Assembly: GCA_022562855.1 (NCBI GenBank) | Contig: JADFON010000001.1 | Span: forward strand, 1 to 22,433 | DNA length: 22,433 nt | Source: Candidatus Zhuqueibacterota bacterium | Lineage (GTDB): Bacteria > SM23-31 | Reading direction: 5' to 3' | Program-made: the position numbers and the translations under genes | The notes under the pieces: generated by a model | Seen by the model: only the letters and a program-made list of their open reading frames with translations | The model's database searches: none | Told to the model about the DNA's origin: nothing | In this document: in pieces, positions 15,796 through 22,433 of the stretch | How the letters are laid out: each line of letters starts with the position of its first letter | How positions within the stretch are numbered: the stretch's first letter is position 1

Positions 15796-17937
15796 ATGGC
15801 CATTTCAAGGGCATTATTTTCAGGAGTGTCCGGCTTGCAGAGCCACAGTGCGATGATGGATGTTATTGCAAACAATATCGCGAATGTCAATACCTTTGGG
15901 TATAAGACAAGCCGTGTCACCTTTGAAGAAACCTTTGCTTTCCTTCTCAAGGGTGCGAGTTTTGCGGAGGGAGGTGGAGGCGGCATCAACCCAATCCAGG
16001 TTGGTGTAGGAACTTCAATAGGCAGTATCGATGTGCTCCATACACAGGGTTCATTTGAGAGCACGGGATTTACTACCGACCTTGCAATCCAGGGTGAAGG
16101 ATTCTTCATCGTAAGCGATGGAAAAACTAATCTGTTTACCCGGTCAGGTGCGTTTCAATTCGATGCTGTCGGTAACCTGATAAACCCAAATAATGGGGCG
16201 TCGGTGCAGGGTATTAGTGCAGACGCGCAGGGAAATCTAACCGTAGGAGCAGCGATCGGGAACATAAGACTCCCGTTCGGTCAGAAGTCACCTGCCAAGG
16301 CGACTACATCGGTTTCATTTACGGGTAACCTGAATGCGGGCGAAAAACCCAAAGGCACGATCTTGAGGGCGCAGCCTGTTTTCGCAAAAGAATTGAGCGG
16401 AACAACAGCAGCCGGAAGTAATTCGAATATCCAGGGAATGCTTGCTTTGAATACCACAACAGGTCTAACGACTACGCTTGAAGGTATTACAGCTAATACT
16501 ACCACGGTAACAGTAAATGATGGTGTGGACAGAAACAGCGATGGTCTGATCGATGATAAGGACGCCTTTTCTTTCACCTATGTTGCTGTTGATACGGCAA
16601 GTAATTTCGACTTCAACTCTCTACAGGATTTTGTCGATGGTATTAACGCAGTGTTCGGAGCAACCGGCACCGGTACCCTAACCGCAGCTTTGGACAATGA
16701 AGGAGTAATTACGTTCACACGATTGGATTTAACGAACAAACTGACAATTACGAGCACCAATAGTAACCTTCAGCGTTCATTGGAATCGGCGAATAACGAG
16801 AGTTTGACTGATGCTGCATCTACGTCGAACGAGTATTCCCATGTAGCTTCAAGTACCGACCTGATTACTAATCTACGTAATTCATCAGGCACGAATATCG
16901 GTCTTCAGATCGGCGATATAATTACTGTTGATGGGCGGCTCGGTGGGACACCGGTTCTGACAAACAATACACTTACGATCGCTGTGAATTCAGATTTCGG
17001 ATCTTTTGTAGAGAAGATAAGAAGTGCATTCGATATTACTACCGGATCTGTAGCGATCAATAGTGATGGTCAGTTATTGATATCGGGCGACGGTGGAACC
17101 GTAAATGAGATGACTGCGGTCAATGTATCTGCAGTAGACTCCACCGGAACTGCTGTGGCGAATTTCAACTCGCTTTATGACAGTACACCGAACAACTATC
17201 TTGAAGTTCAAAGCGCATCGGACGTCACAGCCGCCGCATCGGCGACCATTTTCGACTCCCTTGGTCAGAGTCACGTTATGACACTGAATTTCAAAAAAGA
17301 CGCGAAAGTCGATAACAGATGGTCGTTCTCCTTAAGTATGGCTGAACCGGCTTCTCCTTCAGGTGGTAAGACAGGGGTTATTTCCTTCAAAACCGATGGT
17401 TCTATCGCGAGTTTTGTATTCGACGGAGCCGCAACATCTTTCCAATTTGAACCGAAAACCGTCGCTCTTAACCCGGTTTCGATTCTTGTCGATGTCGGAA
17501 CGGTAGGCAGGTTTAACGGAATTACGCAATTGGGAACTGATACAACTCTTGTTTCGAACGACCAGGATGGATTTGGACTTGGAGAGCTCAGTAATGTTTC
17601 CATAGACGGAGAAGGTCGAATTCAAGGTCAGTTTACAAATGGACGAAACCTGCTGTTAGCCCAGATATCGATTGCTGTTTTCAACAATCCAGGCGGTCTT
17701 CAGAGGGTCGGTGACAACTCCTTCCAGCAAACCGCAAACTCAGGCGTTCCGATAATTGGAGCTGCAGGAACAGCAATCAAGACGACGATAATTCCTGGCG
17801 CATTGGAACAGTCTAACGTTGACCTGGCTCAGGAATTTACAAGAATGATTGTTGCTCAGAGAGGATTTCAAGCCTCCGCAAGAATCATCACGGTTGGTGA
17901 CCAGTTCCTGACTGAGGTTGTAAACTTGAAATCATAA
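15796..17937 (+). CDS. flgE: Flagellar hook protein FlgE
   Basis: Major hook subunit, the universal joint between rod and filament, exported without cleavage. It has 713 residues, long for the family (400-ish in enterics). N terminus: LFSGVSGLQSHSAMMDVIAN and NIANVNTFGYK; the FlgE-type GEGFFIVSDG is at about 98-107. C terminus: GALEQSNVDLAQEFTRMIVA followed by QRGFQASARIITVGDQFL. The extra length is a variable outer region (about 200-480) made of two related modules, the first containing an EF-hand-like loop at 245-256. ATG at 15796 follows a strong GGAGG. The gene ends just before the only strong terminator in the window. Confidence 0.98.
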   Translation: MAISRALFSGVSGLQSHSAMMDVIANNIANVNTFGYKTSRVTFEETFAFLLKGASFAEGGGGGINPIQVGVGTSIGSIDVLHTQGSFESTGFTTDLAIQGEGFFIVSDGKTNLFTRSGAFQFDAVGNLINPNNGASVQGISADAQGNLTVGAAIGNIRLPFGQKSPAKATTSVSFTGNLNAGEKPKGTILRAQPVFAKELSGTTAAGSNSNIQGMLALNTTTGLTTTLEGITANTTTVTVNDGVDRNSDGLIDDKDAFSFTYVAVDTASNFDFNSLQDFVDGINAVFGATGTGTLTAALDNEGVITFTRLDLTNKLTITSTNSNLQRSLESANNESLTDAASTSNEYSHVASSTDLITNLRNSSGTNIGLQIGDIITVDGRLGGTPVLTNNTLTIAVNSDFGSFVEKIRSAFDITTGSVAINSDGQLLISGDGGTVNEMTAVNVSAVDSTGTAVANFNSLYDSTPNNYLEVQSASDVTAAASATIFDSLGQSHVMTLNFKKDAKVDNRWSFSLSMAEPASPSGGKTGVISFKTDGSIASFVFDGAATSFQFEPKTVALNPVSILVDVGTVGRFNGITQLGTDTTLVSNDQDGFGLGELSNVSIDGEGRIQGQFTNGRNLLLAQISIAVFNNPGGLQRVGDNSFQQTANSGVPIIGAAGTAIKTTIIPGALEQSNVDLAQEFTRMIVAQRGFQASARIITVGDQFLTEVVNLKS

Positions 17938-18054
17938 GTAGATTTCTTCTCAATAAAATAGGTCAAACGGAAATATTTTCCTTATTTGAACTATAAGCTG
18001 GGAAGGAGTTGACCGGAAAATTGAAAGCCCGGTCGTTATGAATCTTCACAAAGA

Positions 18055-18091
18055 AAAAATCCCCCCGATTTCTGCGGGGGGATTTTTCTTT
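18055..18091 (+). terminator. Rho-independent terminator after flgE
   Basis: A perfect 13-bp stem pairs 18055-18067 with 18075-18087 around a 7-base loop. Its core is six C against six G, and the 3' arm runs into TTTTTCTTTTTG. It ends the fliK-flgD-flgE transcript and isolates the downstream flbD-motAB block, which has its own promoter 140 bases on. Confidence 0.96.
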
Positions 18092-18224
18092 TTGTATTAC
18101 TGTAAAATAATTGATGATTAAAGCTAATAGTGCATATTTTGCTTTTTTTATGGCAAAAAAATTGTTATCATTAATCGGTAAATATTTTTAAAACTTTAAT
18201 ATTTCAGGAATAAATTATTTGATT

Positions 18225-18240
18225 TGGCAAGAAACTTGCA
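18225..18240 (+). promoter_or_regulatory. Sigma-54 (-24/-12) promoter of the flbD-motA-motB-fliL-fliM operon
   Basis: TGGCAA-GAAAC-TTGCA has the invariant GG (18226-18227) and GC (18238-18239) at correct spacing, with one mismatch to TGGCAC. Predicted start is near 18251, about 25 bases before flbD. It follows the flgE terminator, so it should begin a separate transcript. Confidence 0.87.
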
Positions 18241-18275
18241 ACTGTTCTTATAGCGTTTAAAAAAAAGAAGGCATA

Positions 18276-18518
18276 ATGATTTCCATTACACGCTTGAATG
18301 GCAAAGAAATGTTGGTAAATGCAGAGTTAATAGAATTTATCGAATCTACGCCGGATACGATTATTACGACATCGTCAGGGAAAAAAGTAATTGTCCGGGA
18401 TTCGGTGGAAGAGGTTGTTCGCAAAGTTGTTGAATACAGGCGGCTTTGCTTCCCCGAAAAAAGGTATAAACCTCTAACTGAGCAAGAAATCCAGCTGTAT
18501 AATAAGAATGTCGAGTAG
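18276..18518 (+). CDS. flbD: FlbD/SwrD-family flagellar protein
   Basis: Small cytosolic protein of 80 residues. The SwrD/FlbD signature is clear: ITRLNGKEMLVNAELIEFIE then STPDTIITTSSGKKVIVRDS and EEVVRKVVEYRR. In Bacillus SwrD raises flagellar torque, apparently by acting on stators, and here the gene directly precedes motA and motB, as in spirochaetes. It is unrelated to the Caulobacter NtrC-type regulator also called FlbD. The ATG follows an AAGAAGG-like ribosome site. Confidence 0.94.
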   Translation: MISITRLNGKEMLVNAELIEFIESTPDTIITTSSGKKVIVRDSVEEVVRKVVEYRRLCFPEKRYKPLTEQEIQLYNKNVE

Positions 18519-18589
18519 ATTTCAATGAGTAATAACTAATGTGATAGATTTTGTTTGAGTGATCGAACCCGGTTCCCCTAAGATCATGA

Positions 18590-18616
18590 CGGGAAATCGC
18601 GATTAATATATTCCCG
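18590..18616 (+). promoter_or_regulatory. Inverted repeat just upstream of motA
   Basis: CGGGAA (18590-18595) and TTCCCG (18611-18616) are perfect inverted repeats 15 bases apart, with an ATCGCGAT palindrome in between, ending 10 bases before the motA ATG. In RNA the 3' arm would cover the weak CGGA ribosome site, so it may limit motA translation. It could equally be a protein-binding site. The 108-base gap shows no sigma-54 or clear sigma-70 promoter. Confidence 0.3.
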
Positions 18617-18626
18617 GAATACAAAT

Positions 18627-19391
18627 ATGAATATAACTACGATATTAGGCATCGCAATGGGGGCGGCATTTGTTATGATTACAATGCTTCTGGCTGGTTC
18701 TCCGATGTTATTTGTTAATGCTCCTTCGGTTATGATTACGGTTGGAGGAACATTATCCGCAATTGTAACCAGTTACACAATGAAAGAAGTAATGAATATC
18801 ATTAACGTGATGAAAAAAACACTCTCGATAAGTGAAGAATCGGCACAGGAAATTATCAGTCTGTTGGTTAAATTCGCCGAACGCGCCCGCCGGGAAGGAA
18901 TATTAGCCCTTGAAAAACAAATGGAAGAAGTAACCGACGTATTCTTGAAAAATGGTATCCAGCTTGCCGTGGACGGTACGGAACCCGAATTGCTTAAAGA
19001 CATTATGGAAACCGAGTTATTTTATCTTGAAGAACGGCATAAAAAAGGTCACAGCCAGATTGAAGCGTTTGCCACTTTGGCGCCTGCCTGGGGTATGATC
19101 GGAACACTGATCGGTTTGATACTTATGCTTGCGAATCTCAGCGATCCGGACGCGCTTGGACCCGGTATGGCAGTTGCACTTATTACTACTTTTTATGGAT
19201 CGATCATGGCAAATTTGATCTTTACTCCTCTTCAAACAAAATTGAAGGAACAGACCAAGGAAGAATTATTAATGAGGCAGTTGATGATACAGGGGATTTT
19301 ATCCATCCAGTCCGGTGATAATCCCCGGATAGTCGAACAAAAACTAAATTCATTTATTGCCCCAGGTGACAGGGTAATGAAAGAGGAATAA
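18627..19391 (+). CDS. motA: Flagellar stator protein MotA
   Basis: Ion-channel stator subunit whose cytoplasmic loop pushes on FliG. It has 254 residues. Four membrane helices are visible: about 5-23, 32-50, 150-170 and 180-202. The large cytoplasmic loop between helices 2 and 3 carries the charged FliG-contact region FAERARREGILALEKQMEEV (83-102). The helix 3 motif ATLAPAWGMIGTLIGLILML (149-168) contains the functionally important Pro153. Followed after one base by motB. Whether it uses protons or sodium cannot be settled from the sequence. Confidence 0.97.
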   Translation: MNITTILGIAMGAAFVMITMLLAGSPMLFVNAPSVMITVGGTLSAIVTSYTMKEVMNIINVMKKTLSISEESAQEIISLLVKFAERARREGILALEKQMEEVTDVFLKNGIQLAVDGTEPELLKDIMETELFYLEERHKKGHSQIEAFATLAPAWGMIGTLIGLILMLANLSDPDALGPGMAVALITTFYGSIMANLIFTPLQTKLKEQTKEELLMRQLMIQGILSIQSGDNPRIVEQKLNSFIAPGDRVMKEE

Positions 19392-19392
19392 A

Positions 19393-20151
19393 ATGTCTGC
19401 AAGAAAAGCTGAAGAATGCCCCCCGAAGGGAGCGCCGGCTTATATGACTACTTACGGAGATCTGATGACATTGCTTTTGACATTTTTTGTGCTCCTGCTT
19501 TCGTTTTCATCGATGCGGGAGGCAAAGTTCCGCAGGGCAATAGGGTCATTAAAAGGGGCGCTTGGCGTTTTGCCGAATGAACAGTCAACGGTCGAACCCC
19601 AGATTATCCCGATTCCCCAGATGACGAATCTTCAGGAATCGGAGATTTCAGAATCGATCGTAGAGATGCAGGAAGCATCTGCAGAGATGGATATTTCAGA
19701 GGCAATAAATCTCGAAATCGTAGAAGAAGGAATTCTCATTACAATCAGCGACACGGTGACATTTCGTTCCGGAAGCGAGCAGCTTCAGGATCGAATACTC
19801 CCATTTTTAGCCTCTGTCGCCGACATGACAAAAGGCTGGCCAAACCAGATTGTTGTTTATGGTCATACCGATGCCGATGCAGTATCTACTTCTAACTTGT
19901 TGTTCAGGGACAACAGGGAGTTATCGTTTTTTCGGGCAAATGAAGTAGTAAGGTATCTTGCGCTGCAGGGAGTTCCGTTAGATACAATGACCCCGGTTCC
20001 GATGGGTGAATATCATCCTGTCGACACAAACGATACAGAACGTGGTAAAGCACGCAACAGAAGGGTCGAACTGTTGATAAAATATGACCGGGATTCGGGG
20101 ATCCCGGGGAATGTAAAAGCTTATTTAGACAGATTAAATATTAATTATTAA
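19393..20151 (+). CDS. motB: Flagellar stator protein MotB
   Basis: Stator subunit that anchors MotA to peptidoglycan and carries the ion-binding aspartate. It has 252 residues. A short N terminus with the common CPPKGAPAYMTT motif leads into one membrane helix (about 21-40) with ion-conducting Asp23 in YGDLMTLLLTFF. A linker of about 60 residues precedes the OmpA-like peptidoglycan-binding domain (about 115-232), with GHTD (157-160), NRELSFFRA (174-182) and the terminal NRRVELLI (222-229). Coupled with motA (1-base gap) and 10 bases before fliL. Confidence 0.97.
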   Translation: MSARKAEECPPKGAPAYMTTYGDLMTLLLTFFVLLLSFSSMREAKFRRAIGSLKGALGVLPNEQSTVEPQIIPIPQMTNLQESEISESIVEMQEASAEMDISEAINLEIVEEGILITISDTVTFRSGSEQLQDRILPFLASVADMTKGWPNQIVVYGHTDADAVSTSNLLFRDNRELSFFRANEVVRYLALQGVPLDTMTPVPMGEYHPVDTNDTERGKARNRRVELLIKYDRDSGIPGNVKAYLDRLNINY

Positions 20152-20161
20152 GGAGAGAGTC

Positions 20162-20704
20162 ATGGAAGATGAACTGGAACAAGAAGGTATGGAGGAAGAG
20201 GTAGGCGAACCTCAACCGGAAAAGGGCGGCGGCAGCCCTTTAATAAAAATAATAATAATAGGAGTAATGGTTGTTGTTGCCGTAATCATAGTATTCTTTC
20301 TCGGTCTGAATCCGTTTCTGGGCGATGAGCCTGCCGAAGGAGAGGAGAACACTGAAGTTCAGCAAGTATTCGACACTTCCTGGGGAAAAGAATACCCCAT
20401 AAATCCAGATAACGGAATAGTTCATTCCATGCTTGATGATCGGGGTAGAGTGAAGAATGTTATTATTTACGCGACTTTAATTACGGAAAAAAACGGCATG
20501 AGTTTGTTTATTAAACGCGCCGCACAGATAAACTACCTGATTAAATCCGAATTCAATGAGTATAGCGGTAATAATTTCAAAAGAATACTGGATCAGCAAT
20601 ACCAGGATTCAATCAGGTTTAAAATAGCCGAAAAACTCAGGCGTAATTTACCGCTGGAAAAAATTAATTTAATGTGGGTGTTGCTTGAAATAGTTACAAT
20701 GTAA
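20162..20704 (+). CDS. fliL: FliL-like flagellar basal body-associated protein
   Basis: FliL forms rings around the stator and supports torque or stator activation. This 180-residue protein has an acidic N terminus (1-20), one membrane helix (about 28-47, IKIIIIGVMVVVAVIIVFFL) and a periplasmic domain from about 75. Sequence similarity to FliL is weak: the VIIYATLITEKNG strand and the C-terminal RFKIAEKLRRNLPLEKINL, which stands in the place of the family's KEKLREEIKERIN-type helix. Position between motB and fliM, size and topology all fit. Strong GGAGAG ribosome site. A divergent FliL is most likely. Confidence 0.72.
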   Translation: MEDELEQEGMEEEVGEPQPEKGGGSPLIKIIIIGVMVVVAVIIVFFLGLNPFLGDEPAEGEENTEVQQVFDTSWGKEYPINPDNGIVHSMLDDRGRVKNVIIYATLITEKNGMSLFIKRAAQINYLIKSEFNEYSGNNFKRILDQQYQDSIRFKIAEKLRRNLPLEKINLMWVLLEIVTM

Positions 20705-20713
20705 AGGAATACA

Positions 20714-21733
20714 ATGGCGGAAATATTATCACAAAAAGAAATAGACGCCCTGCTCTCGTCAGTATCCGATGAAGATATGGGAGGGGATATTGATACCGAT
20801 GACGACGATGATATAGCCGTAGAAGGAAGAGCGGCAAACGTCTATGATTTTAAGCATCCGAACAGGGTATCAAAGGACCAGCTTCGTACTCTTCAGACTA
20901 TTCATGAAACGTTTGCAAAAACGTTTAATGCGTACCTTGCAGTGCGGCTAAGGACCATTGTCGATATAAACCTGATCTCCGTGGATCAGCTTCAATATTC
21001 AGAGTTTATATTGTCGATATCGGACCCAAGCTGCATTTACATCTTCAGGGTGGAAGAACTCAATGGAGTTGCAATTCTCGAGTTAAGCCCTAACCTGGTG
21101 CTTTATATAGTAGACCGGTTGTTTGGCGGGAAGGGATCAGCAACCGATGAAGCCCGCCCGATTACGACAATCGAGCAGACTATCATGAAAAAGATAGTCG
21201 AAAAAGCAATGGAGAATCTTTCCACCGCCTGGCAGCAGGTTGCTCCGCTTACGTTTATTCTTGAAGGATTTGAAAGTAACCCCGATGTTGTACAGATTGC
21301 ACCGCCAGGTGAGACCGTGATAACGATATCCCTGGAAATAAAGATTCAAGATACTTCCAGTTTGATGAATATCTGTTTTCCGTATTTGATACTGGAAGAT
21401 ATAATTTCGAAATTGAACGTCCAGCATTTTATTTCAATGTCGAGAAAAGATGTATCGGATGAGCAATCCCAAATTATCGATGAGCGGCTAAAATTGTCTT
21501 CGCTTCCCATCGTTGCGTTTCTCGGAAGAACGGAGATTGCTTTTAAGGACTTGACAAACTTAAAAATAGGTGATGTAATACGATTGAAAAACAAGGTTGA
21601 CGACTTACTTGAAGTTACTATAGGGGGAAATAAAAAGTTCTTGGGACGCCCTGGTATTAAGGGCAAGAAAAAAGCCATTAAAATAGTCCGGAACGTAACG
21701 GATGATGATATAGAAGAACACGAATTGATATAA
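20714..21733 (+). CDS. fliM: Flagellar motor switch protein FliM
   Basis: C-ring component that binds phospho-CheY and links FliG to FliN/FliY. It has 339 residues. The N-terminal CheY-P peptide LSQKEIDALLSS (5-16) is followed by an acidic linker (19-35). The CheC-like middle domain begins at about 42, with QTIHETFAKTFNAYLAVRLR, the conserved GGKG (138-141) and the stretch TIEQTIMKKIVEKAMENL. The C-terminal SpoA domain (about 257-325) contains FLGRTEIAFKDLTNLKIGDV and GRPGIKGKKKAIKI. Follows fliL by 9 bases. Confidence 0.98.
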   Translation: MAEILSQKEIDALLSSVSDEDMGGDIDTDDDDDIAVEGRAANVYDFKHPNRVSKDQLRTLQTIHETFAKTFNAYLAVRLRTIVDINLISVDQLQYSEFILSISDPSCIYIFRVEELNGVAILELSPNLVLYIVDRLFGGKGSATDEARPITTIEQTIMKKIVEKAMENLSTAWQQVAPLTFILEGFESNPDVVQIAPPGETVITISLEIKIQDTSSLMNICFPYLILEDIISKLNVQHFISMSRKDVSDEQSQIIDERLKLSSLPIVAFLGRTEIAFKDLTNLKIGDVIRLKNKVDDLLEVTIGGNKKFLGRPGIKGKKKAIKIVRNVTDDDIEEHELI

Positions 21734-21786
21734 TGAGCAGTCCGTACAGCAGGCAAAAATAGAAAAAAACTAAAAAGGAGTCGAAT

Positions 21787-22433
21787 ATGGCCATTAAACC
21801 GGAAATATCGGAATATATAAACTCGCATTCCGAAATGATTATTTCCGAGGCCAAGGAAATTCTTGGAACGATTACGAATAAAGAGATCGAATTAGAATTT
21901 CAGGGTGCGGAAGAGTTCAATTTTGACGATCTAAGCGGAATCTACGCTGAATCCGTTGTCGGAATAGACATGAATCTGGAAAGCGATCCGGAAGGCAAGA
22001 TACACTTCTTCATCGACAAACCTACGGCGGCACGCGTGGGTTCTCTTATGATGATGATGGAAGAAGAAGAAGTGGAATTCTCCGAAGATCATATCGATGC
22101 AATGAAGGAGACCACGAACCAGATAATCGGGGCGATCTCCACCAAAATGAAATCGGCAGAAGAAAATGCCCCATCTCCCGGCGTCATGAATGCCCAGGAG
22201 GTGACGCTCAGTGCCGAAATGTTCGAACAACCGGATCTGATAACAGCCAAATTTTCTTTAAAAATAGCCGATAGCGACCCCACAACAATCGTGAGCGTAT
22301 TCACTTCGAGTTCGGTCGAATCACTAATGAAAGGTGAAGCGGCAACCGAAGCGGCGGAAGGAGAGGCTCCAACAGAAGCGGCGGAAGGAGAGGAAGGCGC
22401 AGAAGCAGAGGAAGGCGGAATGGGTGACCTGGA
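21787..22433 (+). CDS. FliN/FliY-type switch protein with CheC-like N-terminal domain, cut by window end
   Basis: No stop codon before the window end; 215 residues are visible. The start ATG at 21787 follows AAGGAG at ideal spacing. Residues 15-175 form a CheC/FliY-like domain. One phosphatase motif is intact: Asp104-x3-Glu108-x2-Asn111 (DAMKETTN). The first, at Ser20-x3-Glu24-x2-Gly27, lacks the Asn. An Ala/Glu-rich linker follows (about 183-215) with a 9-residue repeat. The SpoA/FliN domain expected next lies beyond the window. Position after fliM and the CheC-like domain point to FliY (as in Bacillus, Thermotoga, Leptospira), which forms the C ring and dephosphorylates CheY-P. Phosphatase activity is inferred. 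Confidence 0.85.
   Translation, partial: MAIKPEISEYINSHSEMIISEAKEILGTITNKEIELEFQGAEEFNFDDLSGIYAESVVGIDMNLESDPEGKIHFFIDKPTAARVGSLMMMMEEEEVEFSEDHIDAMKETTNQIIGAISTKMKSAEENAPSPGVMNAQEVTLSAEMFEQPDLITAKFSLKIADSDPTTIVSVFTSSSVESLMKGEAATEAAEGEAPTEAAEGEEGAEAEEGGMGDL
22345..22393 (+). repeat. 27-base direct repeat in the FliY linker
   Basis: Two copies of a GAAGCGGCGGAAGGAGAGG core, starting at 22345 and 22372, encode TEAAEGEAP and TEAAEGEEG. A short in-frame repeat in a flexible acidic linker that joins the CheC-like domain to the presumed FliN domain. Confidence 0.85.

Larger units (their letters stand above)
17938..18275. other. Noncoding region between flgE and flbD
   Basis: This 338-base gap contains no credible gene. 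It holds a near-palindrome GGAAA-TAT-TTTCC (17969-17981), the strong intrinsic terminator at 18055-18091, an AT-rich inverted repeat AAATATT/AATATTT (18180-18204) of uncertain meaning, and the sigma-54 promoter at 18225-18240. Confidence 0.7.

Noticed and set aside
1010-18621. Shared CCGGAATA word in the gaps at 1010, 10601 and 18614 as an activator site
   Set aside because: The word also occurs inside coding sequence (for example near 3949) and CCGGA is frequent throughout, so chance is the simpler explanation without a statistical test.
21346-21828. 160-residue reverse-strand open frame over the fliM end
   Set aside because: Antisense to the conserved SpoA domain of fliM; composition reflects the complement of the fliM codons.
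1-22433. A hidden defence system, prophage, CRISPR array or transposon
   Set aside because: Nearly every gene is an identifiable flagellar or two-component gene on one strand with short gaps; no repeats, integrase, transposase or cas-like sequence was seen.

Overview
The window is one large flagellar gene cluster, preceded by a two-component pair. All genes are on the + strand. The organism looks like a motile bacterium that uses sigma-54 for flagellar expression and is moderately AT-rich by eye. The gene order flgB-flgC-fliE-fliF-fliG-fliH-fliI-fliJ-motE/ylxF-like-fliK-flgD-flgE-flbD follows the Bacillus fla/che operon. The block flbD-motA-motB-fliL-fliM-fliY follows the spirochaete arrangement. 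An NtrC-type regulator plus three clear -24/-12 promoters instead point to a Gram-negative lineage outside the classical enterobacterial scheme. No species can be named from the sequence alone; a deep-branching or candidate phylum is plausible, which is inference.

Layout: 2-988 is the 3' end of a PAS-histidine kinase, and 1060-2445 its NtrC-family response regulator (FlgS/FlgR-like by context). Positions 2446-2900 are noncoding and carry a sigma-54 promoter at 2795-2810. The basal-body and export block runs 2901-10556: flgB, flgC, an unrecognised 117-residue protein, fliE, a candidate internal sigma-70 promoter, fliF, fliG, fliH, fliI, fliJ and a MotE-like membrane protein. A terminator-like hairpin abutting a second sigma-54 promoter (10692-10707) precedes the hook block: a giant fliK, flgD (split by a -1 frame change), a TIGR02530-type gene, a structured leader and flgE with a long variable region. 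A strong intrinsic terminator (18055-18091) ends that block. A third sigma-54 promoter (18225-18240) starts flbD, motA, motB, fliL, fliM and a fliN/fliY-type gene cut by the window end.

Working together: the kinase and regulator probably activate sigma-54 RNA polymerase at the three promoters. The first transcript builds the rod base, MS ring, switch protein FliG and export ATPase complex. The second builds and measures the hook. The third supplies the stator and the rest of the switch (FliM, FliY). The points most worth checking are the frameshifted flgD, the unknown small gene between flgC and fliE, the repeat-built 1232-residue FliK, the RNA leader of flgE, an EF-hand-like loop in the hook protein, and the CheC-like phosphatase motif in the last gene. 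No tRNA, rRNA, CRISPR array or insertion sequence was seen.
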